NCBI GenBank assembly: GCA_964469485.1 | Contig: CAYXZP010000047.1 | Coordinates: 1 to 17,176 of the forward strand | From: CAYXZP01 sp964469485 | Lineage (GTDB): Bacteria > Desulfobacterota > Binatia > UBA1149 > CAYXZP01 | Direction: 5' to 3' | Length of the DNA: 17,176 nucleotides | Shown here: piece after piece, positions 1-6,285 of the stretch | How the letters are laid out: the number at the start of each line of letters is the position of its first letter | How positions within the stretch are numbered: position 1 is the stretch's first letter | Program-made: the position numbers and the translations under genes | The notes under the pieces: model-generated | Told to the model about the DNA's origin: nothing | Databases searched by the model: none | What the model saw: only the letters and a program-made list of their open reading frames with translations

Positions 1-1
1 G

Positions 2-681
2 GCCGAACGCGAGCAGGTCGAACGGCTCGAAGCGTTCAGGGCCTCCCGCTCGGCCGCCGAAGTGGAAGCGGCCGTGGGCGGGCTCCGGGAAGCGGCCAAG
101 GCCGGGGCCAACATAATGCCGGCCTCACTCAGGGCGGCGCATGCCGGCCTGACCACGGGCGAGTGGGCGGCTTGCCTGCGCGAGATATTTGGAGAGTACC
201 GGGCCCCGACCGGCGTGGCCGCCGGCCGTTCCGAGGCCACCGCCGACGACGGGCTCATCGAACGCAGCGCCGCGCTCACAGGACGGCTCGGCCACGTACC
301 GCGCCTGCTGGTGGGCAAGCCCGGCCTCGACGGTCACTCCAACGGTGCCGAGCAGCGCGCGATGCCGGCATGGAAGTGATCTACCAGGGGATACGGCTGA
401 CCCCGGCCGAGATAGCCACCACGGCCCAGCAGGAGGACGTCGACGCCATCGGCCTGAGCATCCTTTCGGGCTCGCACATGGAACTGGTGCCCGAGATAGT
501 TTCGGCGCTCACGGATTCGGGCATGGGCGATGTGCCGGTGGTGGTCGGCGGCATCATTCCCGACGAGGACATCGAGTCTCTCGAGGCCCTCGGCGTGGCC
601 GCCGTCTACACGCCAAAGGACTACCGGCTCTCGGCCATCATCGCCGACATACTCGATCTCATAGAGAAGCGGCGCACCTAG
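2..681 (+). pseudogene. meaA: MeaA-type (ethylmalonyl-CoA) mutase, C-terminal part, frameshifted
   Basis: This is the 3' end of a coenzyme B12-dependent acyl-CoA mutase; the 5' part lies outside the window. Bases 2-355 encode the linker that joins the catalytic barrel to the cobalamin domain (ANIMPAS, TTGEW, FGEYRAPTGV) and the start of that domain with the B12 ligand motif D-G-H-S-N-G. Reading then shifts to another frame, and bases 358-681 encode the rest: RDAGMEVIYQGI, the SILSG motif, VVGGIIPDED and YTPKD, ending at TAG. The GHSNGAEQ and YQGIRLTP wording fits MeaA/ethylmalonyl-CoA mutase better than classical methylmalonyl-CoA mutase (from memory of the family). About five residues expected between GAEQ and RDAG are missing and only 2 bases remain there, which suggests a 13-base deletion or an assembly error. 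If the gene is real and intact in the organism, it would act in the ethylmalonyl-CoA pathway for C2 assimilation. As written, the cobalamin domain cannot be made in one piece. Confidence 0.85.
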
Positions 682-697
682 GCGGCCGGTCCGGCGC

Positions 698-1732
698 TCA
701 GCGTGCGATGATGCGGGCGGGAGCCTCGGCCTCGAGGTCGCCTTCCTTGTTGCCGGTGACCGAGGTTCCCCACAGCTCCACGAGCGCACGGTCGCGCACC
801 ACCACCCCGTATCCAGAATTGTCCGATACCTTGCCCCCACGAAGCACGACCTTGGCTATGTCTTGGACCACTAGACCCTTGTCCCCGTTCGAGCGCACCT
901 CGTTGTCGCTCAGCTCAACCGCCGAATCGAGCCCGATGCGTACACCGTCCCGGTTGAGCGCCGGTTCGGAGGTCTGCGCGAAGCTGCCCGTTCCGTTGCG
1001 GGAGATCCGGTTGGAAAGGCCGGTTAGTTTGGAGCCCCACACGCCTAGCCCCTTGTCGTAGTTGTCCGAGATCTCGTTGTTGATGAACACGGCCCGGGAC
1101 CCCTTGCTCACGGTGGCCCCGTCGCGGTTGCCGCGGATATTACTGTCGCGGACCGTCGCGGCTGACCCCTCGAAGACCAGCACTCCCTTGCCCTTGCTCC
1201 TGAACCCGTTGCCGGTCATCAGGCAGTTCTGGACCATGACGTCGTGGGCCCCCTGGGCGATACCGATGCCGTCATCTCCGTTGTCCATCGCCACGCAGTC
1301 TTCGATGATCACGTCACGGGCCGGGCCCTTGATCGAGAAGCCGTCGTACTGGAACCCTTGAACCTTGAGACGGCGCACGCGGATGCCCGAACCCGTGATC
1401 CGGAGGCCGCTGCAGCCCTTGTGCGCGGCGTCGCGGATACAATCCCCCCCGCGCAACACCGCATCGCCGCCGTCAAGGGTGACCCCGTAGGACGACAGCG
1501 CCGGCAGCTCGCGAAACACCCACACCACCGTGCCCGCGTCCAGCTCGAACGTTATATCGACGGGCAGAAGCGTCGCGTTGGCCTGCTCTATGGCCTCACG
1601 GATGCTGCCCGGGCCGCTGCTGATGTGGGAGCTTACCCGAATGGTGCGGCTGCCGGCCTCGTCGGCCAGCGAGTCCGGTGTGGCCAGACCGGCAAGCGCC
1701 GCGAGAAGAACAAGGAAGCGAACCAGATTCAC
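698..1732 (-). CDS. exported right-handed parallel beta-helix protein
   Basis: This 344-residue protein has an N-terminal signal peptide (about residues 1-23: basic start, then a Leu/Ala-rich core ending in SLA). It is followed by a pectate-lyase-like right-handed parallel beta-helix. The early GSIREAIEQAN motif is common at the start of exported beta-helix and choice-of-anchor proteins. From about residue 105 there are successive rungs of 22-23 residues with repeated features such as N-G-D-D-G-I-G, S-D-N-Y-D-K-G-L and S-D-N-S-G-Y-G. A likely disulfide pair sits in GGDCIRDAAHKGC. I see no catalytic signature that would make it a known lyase, so substrate and activity are unknown; NosD-like or carbohydrate-binding roles are possible. 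The GTG start overlaps the TGA of the upstream dehydrogenase (GTGA), so it is probably translated by coupling. It converges with the mutase gene 16 bases away. Confidence 0.82.
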   Translation of the reverse strand: MNLVRFLVLLAALAGLATPDSLADEAGSRTIRVSSHISSGPGSIREAIEQANATLLPVDITFELDAGTVVWVFRELPALSSYGVTLDGGDAVLRGGDCIRDAAHKGCSGLRITGSGIRVRRLKVQGFQYDGFSIKGPARDVIIEDCVAMDNGDDGIGIAQGAHDVMVQNCLMTGNGFRSKGKGVLVFEGSAATVRDSNIRGNRDGATVSKGSRAVFINNEISDNYDKGLGVWGSKLTGLSNRISRNGTGSFAQTSEPALNRDGVRIGLDSAVELSDNEVRSNGDKGLVVQDIAKVVLRGGKVSDNSGYGVVVRDRALVELWGTSVTGNKEGDLEAEAPARIIAR

Positions 1733-2580
1733 TGCGACATGTGGATGCCGCCGTTCGGCGACACCGTCTGACCGGTCATGAAGCTCGACTCGGGCCCGGC
1801 CAGGAACAGGGCCACGTCGGCAATCTCGGCCACCGTGCCGAAACGCCCCAGCGGGGTCTGCTGGGCCAGCATGCCGCGCAGCGGTTCCTCGAGCACCGCG
1901 GTCATCGCCGTCTCGATGAACCCGGGCGCAATCGCGTTGGCCAGCACCCCGTAAGAGGCCCCTTCCCGGGCCGTGGCCCGCGTAAAGGCCAGGATGCCGC
2001 CCTTGGCCGCGCAGTAATCGGGCGCGCCGCTGAGAGAGGCCGTGCCCATGATGGAGCCCATATTGATGATGCGGCCGCCGCGCCCGGCCAGCCTCATGAT
2101 GCCGAGGGCCTCACGGGTACAATAGAAGGTTCCGTAAAGATGCACCTTGAGCATGCGGTCGAAGGCCTCGTCGCTGGTCTGCTCTATGAGCTGCCAGTGC
2201 GTGGCAACGGGCTGGCCCGACAGGACCTCGGTCAGTTGAGCCTCGGTGGTGAGCAGCGCCAGCTCGAGCATGGCCGGGTCGGCGTGCAGGATGCCGGCAT
2301 TGTTGACCAGGATGTCGAGACCGCCCAGGTCCCCGGAAACACGGGCAAAGACGCTCTTTACCTCGGCCGGGTCGCTCACGTCGAGACGCGTGGCCACGGC
2401 CGTGGGGCCGAGCGCCTCGCACTGGGCAGCCGTCCGGGCGGCCGCATCTTCGTCGAGGTCGGTCGTCATTACGGCGGCACCGGCCGCGGCCAGGCGCCGG
2501 GAGATCTCGGCCCCGATACCGGAACCGGCACCGGTGACCAGCGCGTGTTTTCCTTCCAGCTTGCCCTTGTGCCCGTCCAC
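1729..2580 (-). CDS. short-chain dehydrogenase/reductase (SDR), probably NAD-dependent
   Basis: This 283-residue classical SDR carries the Rossmann glycine motif TGAGSGIG (residues 16-23), an acidic residue after beta-2 (D41, usually NAD rather than NADP), NNAG (93-96), and the catalytic S176, Y189 and K193 with normal S-x12-Y-x3-K spacing. The usual catalytic Asn before the LxGTF segment is His (H147); VHL is also found in hydroxyacyl-CoA dehydrogenases of the HSD17B4 type. Residues about 100-135 form an extra loop between NNAG and helix 5 compared with FabG-sized enzymes, so the protein is longer than the usual 245-255. The substrate cannot be told from sequence; a 3-hydroxyacyl or alcohol substrate is likely. 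The GTG start lies 60 bases after the phosphatase stop and has only a weak purine stretch upstream. The stop overlaps the start of the beta-helix gene. Confidence 0.88.
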   Translation of the reverse strand: MDGHKGKLEGKHALVTGAGSGIGAEISRRLAAAGAAVMTTDLDEDAAARTAAQCEALGPTAVATRLDVSDPAEVKSVFARVSGDLGGLDILVNNAGILHADPAMLELALLTTEAQLTEVLSGQPVATHWQLIEQTSDEAFDRMLKVHLYGTFYCTREALGIMRLAGRGGRIINMGSIMGTASLSGAPDYCAAKGGILAFTRATAREGASYGVLANAIAPGFIETAMTAVLEEPLRGMLAQQTPLGRFGTVAEIADVALFLAGPESSFMTGQTVSPNGGIHMSQ

Positions 2581-2640
2581 GGGGCGCGACTCTAGGTCGC
2601 CGCCGCCTGCCAGGCAACACGTATGGCCACGGGTGCGGCC

Positions 2641-3387
2641 TCAGGAGTGCTGGTAGAGGACGGCGGTGATGTTGTCGTGGCCGCCGGCATCGATGGCACG
2701 ATCGACAAGGTCGACCGCGCGCCGTTTGGTCGACAGCGAAGAGGAAAGGATCTCTGCCATCTCGTCGTGCTCGACGGCGTCCCAGAGCCCGTCGGAACAC
2801 AGCAGCACCGTATCGCCGGCGTCCAGTTGACGGTGGCTGCTGTCAGCAAGCGGCGCTTCCAGCCCGAGCGCCTGCGTGACGATGTTGCGCTCGGGATGGT
2901 GGCGCGCCGCCTCCTCGGTGATCTTGCCCTGTTCGACGAGCTCACCGACAAAGGAGTGGTCGGTGGTCAGACGCTCGAGTTCACCGGAACTCAGAAGGTA
3001 GCCACGAACGTCGCCGACGTGACAGGTGTGCAGGCTGTCGCCATCGATAAGCCCCGCGATCATGGTCGTTGCCATGCCGGTGTACGGCGGGTGTTCGGTG
3101 GCGGTCTCGACGACCTTTTGGTGGGCCTCGTCCATGGCCTGTTCGAGACGGCGTGCGGGCTGTTTCACCGATGTGCCGTCGATCAGGGCCACCGCCGTCT
3201 CTATGGCCACCTGACTGGCTAGCTCGCCGGCCGGGTGTCCGCCCAAGCCGTCGGCCACTATCAAGAGGCTGCCGTCGCCGGCCACGTAGAAGCCGTCCTC
3301 GTTGTTATCGCGCACGCGGCCCACATCGGTGATGCCGCAGACCCGCCGGTCCGGCGCACGCACCACCCGTGCGGCTTTTCCGGCCAT
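2641..3387 (-). CDS. PP2C-family Ser/Thr protein phosphatase
   Basis: This 248-residue cytosolic metal-dependent phosphatase of the PrpC/Stp type removes phosphate from Ser/Thr of proteins, usually opposing Hanks-type kinases. The PP2C motifs appear in order: D-V-G-x-V-R-x-N-N-E-D (about 21-31), ADGLGGH (45-51), GMATT, HVGDVRGYL, LCSDGLWD and GGHDNIT. The metal-binding Asp residues (D31, D46, and those in SDGL and DNIT) are all present. One change is GDVR in place of the common GDSR. I chose ATG 3387 because it starts just before the conserved core and gives family-typical length; the frame stays open further upstream, to about 3558, but that would overlap the divergent gene. No clear Shine-Dalgarno lies before this ATG, so a leaderless message is possible. 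No partner kinase is visible in the window. It probably heads the group with the SDR and the beta-helix protein. Confidence 0.9.
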   Translation of the reverse strand: MAGKAARVVRAPDRRVCGITDVGRVRDNNEDGFYVAGDGSLLIVADGLGGHPAGELASQVAIETAVALIDGTSVKQPARRLEQAMDEAHQKVVETATEHPPYTGMATTMIAGLIDGDSLHTCHVGDVRGYLLSSGELERLTTDHSFVGELVEQGKITEEAARHHPERNIVTQALGLEAPLADSSHRQLDAGDTVLLCSDGLWDAVEHDEMAEILSSSLSTKRRAVDLVDRAIDAGGHDNITAVLYQHS

Positions 3388-3422
3388 GACAGATAGTTTA
3401 GCCGATACCACCCCCGCTTGCG

Positions 3423-3432
3423 CCCCCCCCCC
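3423..3432. repeat. C10 homopolymer in divergent intergenic region
   Basis: Ten consecutive C residues lie in the 85-base gap between the divergently read phosphatase and YHCH/SHOCT genes. It is the only mononucleotide run of this length I noticed in the window. Such tracts can change length by slippage and alter promoter spacing, but they are also common sequencing-error sites. Confidence 0.9.
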
Positions 3433-3435
3433 TGG

Positions 3436-3464
3436 TTGGCCCACCCCGAGGCTTGGGCTATGTC
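3436..3464 (+). promoter_or_regulatory. possible promoter for the YHCH/SHOCT gene
   Basis: TTGGCC (3436-3441) and TATGTC (3459-3464) are separated by 17 bases, an acceptable sigma-70 spacing with weak hexamers. Transcription would start near 3471, almost at ATG 3473. This agrees with the lack of a Shine-Dalgarno there and suggests a leaderless or nearly leaderless message. In GC-rich DNA such matches arise easily by chance. Confidence 0.25.
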
Positions 3465-3472
3465 CTTTGGCC

Positions 3473-3931
3473 ATGCCACGGGCCGCGAAAATCCTTATCG
3501 CGCTTTGCCTTGTGTGCCTGACCTCGGCCGTGGCCGCGCCCCAAGGGCTGGCCCACATGGCCGGCAGCTTGGATCACTACGGCTGCCACGCCGACCGCCG
3601 CAAGGGCGGCTACCATTGCCACAGCGGGTCCATGTCGGGCCGCAGCTTTGCCTCCAAGGCCGCGATGCTGCGCGGCAACGAACCCGGCCAGGCGGCCCCG
3701 GAAGAACCCGCGCCGCCGGCCGCCGAAGAAGAGGAAAGCGGCGGCTGGAAGATCCCCTCCCTGTTCAAGGGCTCGGACGATTCGGCCTCCGGCAGTTCTT
3801 CGGTGACCGGCACGCTGGTACCAAGCGGCATCGCCAAGCGCTTGCGCATTCTCAAGGGTCTTCACGACGAGGGGCTGATCACCGAGGAAGAGTACGCCGC
3901 GAAACGCAAGGATATCCTCGGGGAACTCTAG
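3473..3931 (+). CDS. secreted YHCH-motif protein with C-terminal SHOCT domain
   Basis: This protein has 152 residues. Residues 1-27 form a signal peptide (MPRAAK, then a hydrophobic core with C12 and C15, and likely cleavage near AVAAP or GLA). Next comes a compact Cys/His motif, DHYGCHADRRKGGYHCH (residues 34-50), of the kind seen in small exported YHCH/YHYH proteins. An Ala/Pro/Glu-rich linker follows (about 70-90), then a Ser-rich stretch. The C-terminal about 32 residues (IAKRLRILKGL, GLITEEEYAAKR) match the SHOCT short C-terminal domain, which is usually an oligomerisation or interaction module. The Cys/His cluster could bind metal or be redox-active; this is inference. The start is chosen because the signal peptide begins there, although the frame is open further upstream. 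It precedes a glutaredoxin gene by 2 bases and probably forms a two-gene operon with it. Function is unknown. Confidence 0.82.
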   Translation: MPRAAKILIALCLVCLTSAVAAPQGLAHMAGSLDHYGCHADRRKGGYHCHSGSMSGRSFASKAAMLRGNEPGQAAPEEPAPPAAEEEESGGWKIPSLFKGSDDSASGSSSVTGTLVPSGIAKRLRILKGLHDEGLITEEEYAAKRKDILGEL

Positions 3932-3933
3932 AT

Positions 3934-4185
3934 GTGGCTGGGGTCCGTATCTACACCACGCCGGCCTGCTCGTATTGCCGCAGGGCCAAGCAATTGCTCG
4001 AAGACGAAGGCGTCGGCTATAGCGAGATCGATGTGACAAGCACCGAAGGTGCGCTCGAGGAGATAAGCGCGCTTACTACGCAACGGACCTTTCCGCAGAT
4101 CGTCGTTGGCGACAGGGCCATCGGCGGCTACACCGAACTGGCCGAGCTTGCCGCCTCGGGTGCCCTGGCCGAACTTCTCGGCTGA
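3934..4185 (+). CDS. grxC: glutaredoxin (Grx3-type, dithiol)
   Basis: This 83-residue glutaredoxin is a cytosolic glutathione-linked thiol-disulfide oxidoreductase. The active site is C12-S-Y-C15 (family norm CPYC or CSYC), the cis-proline loop is T52-F53-P54, and the glutathione-binding GGYTEL lies at 64-69, all at normal spacing for GrxC. Start is GTG 3934, two bases after the TAG of the preceding gene; a GGGGAA stretch at 3920-3925 gives a usable Shine-Dalgarno. An in-frame extension further upstream would only overlap the neighbour and add unrelated sequence. It is followed after 8 bases by the convergent RCC1 gene. Co-transcription with the Cys/His secreted protein is likely, but direct contact is unlikely because one is exported and the other is not. 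Confidence 0.93.
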   Translation: MAGVRIYTTPACSYCRRAKQLLEDEGVGYSEIDVTSTEGALEEISALTTQRTFPQIVVGDRAIGGYTELAELAASGALAELLG

Positions 4186-4193
4186 GCTGGCGG

Positions 4194-6044
4194 CTACTCC
4201 GGGATGTTGAGCAGATGCGGGTCAACCGCATTGCCGAGAATATCGTTGATCACGAAGCTGTAGTCTTCGTCGATCACATGGACCGTGTCGGCAGCCGCAT
4301 CGTAAAACTTGAAACTCAACAGGTCGCCTGCGGCATTGCTCCTGAGCTGGATATCGAATGAGTATCCACCGCACATAAAGTCCCAACCGCTGGCCGAGCA
4401 CATGACGCCGTCCTCGGGCGGATCGTAATAGGGGCTCCAGGGCGGCAGCGGGAATCTCGTGGCCAGTCCGCGCACCGTGCCGTCAGGGCCGATGGCGGCC
4501 AGTAGGTCGGCCACACCGCCCTGGCGCTCCTGGCCCCTCAGGACCAAGGGCGTCATGCTGGCTGTGAACTCGTAGCCACCTGGATCGTCTTGCCAGCCCG
4601 GGTAGTTCGGCTGGGCCGACAGGCACTCAACATCATTACAGGCCACTATGGCCGCTACGGTATCGCCGTAGCCCGTGGCCTCGGCCTCGAACAGCGGGCC
4701 GAAGTCGAGGATGCCCGTGTAGGTCGAGCTCTCGCGCGAGGCCGCAGCGGCCCATTTTTCCGTGAACTTCAACTCGCATTTTGAGTGATCGGCACTGCTT
4801 TCTTTCTTGACCGCCTTGGCCTCCGCCTTGAGCCGGCAGGCGCCGTACTTGCCCGTAACCTTGAGCGGCCCCGACCAACAGCGAAACAGCAGCGGCGGGC
4901 TCGACTGACCGTAGCCGTCGCGCCCCCAGCAGCGGACCCTGCCCGAGACGTCGATCCCGCAACTGTGATATTTACCTGCCGTGAGTGCGACGAAGCTCCC
5001 CTCAGGCGGCCTGGCCTGGCCGCAGTCGTAGGCAGGGTGGTAACACGCGATCGTGCCCGTGGTCCCCGCTCCCCAGCAGGCCAGCTCGCCCGAACTGTCG
5101 ATCGCGCAACTGTGGTAATGGCCGGCTGCGACCTGCGTGAAATTGCCCGCAGGAGGGCTGGCCTGGCCCGACCCGTTGTCTCCCCAGCACTGGAGCGCGC
5201 CCGCGCTGTCGATGGCGCAACTGTGCAGGACACCTGTTGCGACCGCCGTGAAGTTGCCCGCCGGAGGACTGGCCTGGCCGCAATCCCAATCGGGGTAGTC
5301 GCAATTTGAATCGGTGGTACCGGCCCCCCAGCACACAAGCGCGCCTGCGCTGTCGATGGCACAGCTGTGGGCCATGCCCGCCGAAACCTCTACTGCGTTG
5401 CCGGCCGTTGGACTGGCCTGCCCGTGCTCGTCCCAGCCCCAGCACAGCAGCTCACCCGAACCGTTGATGACGCAGCCATGGTACAGACCCACCGAGATCT
5501 GCGTGAAGCTGCCCGCCGGGGGACTCAAGGCACCGTAGGAGTCACCCCCCCAGCACAGCAGCTCACCGGAGTCGCTTATCGCGCAACTGTGCTGGTAGCC
5601 ACCCGCCGAGACCTGCGTGAAGTTGCCCGCGGGAGGGCTGGCCTGGCCGTACTCATCATAGCCCCAGCACCCGGCCGCACCCGAGCTGTCGCTTGCGCAA
5701 GTGTGGCCCCAGCCCGCCGACACACTGCTTGCCCCCACCAAGGACGTGATCGCGCCGGGGTGATCGGCGACCGCGCCGGCAACAGCGGGAGCATCCCCCG
5801 TCTTTGCACACCCGCCCTTGGCCTCGATCTTCTCCCATTTCTTCTCGAACTTGCTGTCGCAACGACTGTGGTCCGCCTCTGATGTTCTCTTCTTGGCCGC
5901 CCTCGCCAGAACCTTTAAAAAACACTGCCCGTACTTGCCTGCCGTCTTTAACTTGTTCGCCTCGCATTTGGCCGCTGTCTGACCCGCCGCGGCAGGCGCG
6001 GCCAGCGCAAGGGCGAGAATGGCTAATAGCAGGGCTTTGCGCAT
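4194..6044 (-). CDS. secreted RCC1-repeat protein flanked by Cys-rich modules
   Basis: This 616-residue protein has a signal peptide (1-21, MRKALLLAIL to AAPAAAG). A first Cys/Lys-rich module (about 27-79) has C-x6-AGKYGQC, ADHSRC, KFEKKW and a final GGC. Seven RCC1-type beta-propeller blades follow (about 105-388), each with H-[TSG]-C near the start, CWG in the middle and a SPPAGNFTQV-like end. The starting H-x-C Cys residues fall near 116, 153, 191, 228, 275, 313 and 362. A second, shorter copy of the Cys/Lys module (about 389-438) carries TGKYGAC, ADHSKC and KFTEKW. The last about 180 residues are a domain I do not recognise, with several Cys and many aromatic residues. ATG 6044 is preferred because the signal peptide begins there; a TTG at 6077 would only add residues before it. 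RCC1 blades usually mediate binding, so an extracellular or surface adhesin or recognition role is plausible, but there is no direct evidence. Confidence 0.85.
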   Translation of the reverse strand: MRKALLLAILALALAAPAAAGQTAAKCEANKLKTAGKYGQCFLKVLARAAKKRTSEADHSRCDSKFEKKWEKIEAKGGCAKTGDAPAVAGAVADHPGAITSLVGASSVSAGWGHTCASDSSGAAGCWGYDEYGQASPPAGNFTQVSAGGYQHSCAISDSGELLCWGGDSYGALSPPAGSFTQISVGLYHGCVINGSGELLCWGWDEHGQASPTAGNAVEVSAGMAHSCAIDSAGALVCWGAGTTDSNCDYPDWDCGQASPPAGNFTAVATGVLHSCAIDSAGALQCWGDNGSGQASPPAGNFTQVAAGHYHSCAIDSSGELACWGAGTTGTIACYHPAYDCGQARPPEGSFVALTAGKYHSCGIDVSGRVRCWGRDGYGQSSPPLLFRCWSGPLKVTGKYGACRLKAEAKAVKKESSADHSKCELKFTEKWAAAASRESSTYTGILDFGPLFEAEATGYGDTVAAIVACNDVECLSAQPNYPGWQDDPGGYEFTASMTPLVLRGQERQGGVADLLAAIGPDGTVRGLATRFPLPPWSPYYDPPEDGVMCSASGWDFMCGGYSFDIQLRSNAAGDLLSFKFYDAAADTVHVIDEDYSFVINDILGNAVDPHLLNIPE

Positions 6045-6139
6045 TCGGATGAGTATGGGCCCCGCTCCGAGTGCCAAGGTACCAAATCGGGCCCTCGCCC
6101 GTCTATCCCCCGGATGGGGGCGGCCGCTGAAGTGTAAAA

Positions 6140-6216
6140 TGGGTGCGGGGGAGGGATTTGAACCCTCGACCTGCGGGTTATGAGCCCGCCGAGCTACCAG
6201 ACTGCTCCACCCCGCG
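6140..6216 (-). tRNA. tRNA-fMet (anticodon CAT), initiator
   Basis: A 77-base cloverleaf includes an encoded CCA. The acceptor stem pairs CGCGGGG with CCCCGCA, leaving the C1:A72 mismatch that marks bacterial initiator tRNA. The anticodon stem has three consecutive G:C pairs (GGG/CCC) around CTCATAA, the second initiator hallmark. The T arm is GAGGG-TTCAAAT-CCCTC. The body closely resembles E. coli initiator tRNA as I remember it. The base at position 73 is C where A is expected, directly before the CCA at 6140-6142. It has its own promoter and lies between rluB and the RCC1 gene. Confidence 0.95.
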
Positions 6217-6221
6217 CGGGG
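6210..6221. repeat. 12-base palindrome CCCCGCGCGGGG at tRNA 5' boundary
   Basis: A perfect palindrome straddles the 5' end of the tRNA gene: half is the acceptor strand CGCGGGG, the other half is the upstream flank CCCCG. Any transcript starting upstream of about 6221 could pair its leader with the acceptor strand and disturb folding. Confidence 0.6.
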
Positions 6222-6250
6222 TTGATATAAACCGGCCCGCGGGATGTCAA
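6222..6250 (-). promoter_or_regulatory. sigma-70-type promoter of the initiator tRNA
   Basis: On the minus strand a perfect -35 hexamer, TTGACA (6250-6245), is followed after 17 bases by TATCAA (6227-6222); an alternative -10, TATATC (6229-6224), has 15-base spacing. Predicted transcription start is about 6215-6217, at or within one base of the mature tRNA 5' end. This is the clearest promoter in the window and an AT-rich island between two GC-rich genes. Confidence 0.7.
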
Positions 6251-6285
6251 CTTTGCCCGTTTCCGGCGCCGCGTTTATTGCAGTC

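Noticed and set aside
685..695. GCCGGTCCGGC inverted repeat between convergent mutase and beta-helix genes
   Set aside because: The stem is 4-5 pairs with almost no loop and no T-tract; chance is likely in GC-rich DNA.
2111..2800. Arg-rich minus-strand frame of 229 codons spanning the SDR and phosphatase ends
   Set aside because: It is an out-of-frame shadow; the SDR and PP2C frames over the same bases carry complete catalytic motifs.
4900..5700. Regular repeats of about 111-120 bases that could suggest a repeat array
   Set aside because: They are the coding repeats of the RCC1 blades (degenerate at DNA level, in frame), not a CRISPR or satellite array.
6107..6120. CCCCC-GGAT-GGGGG hairpin downstream of the tRNA
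   Set aside because: The stem is only 5 pairs and no U-run follows on either strand, so there is not enough to call a terminator.
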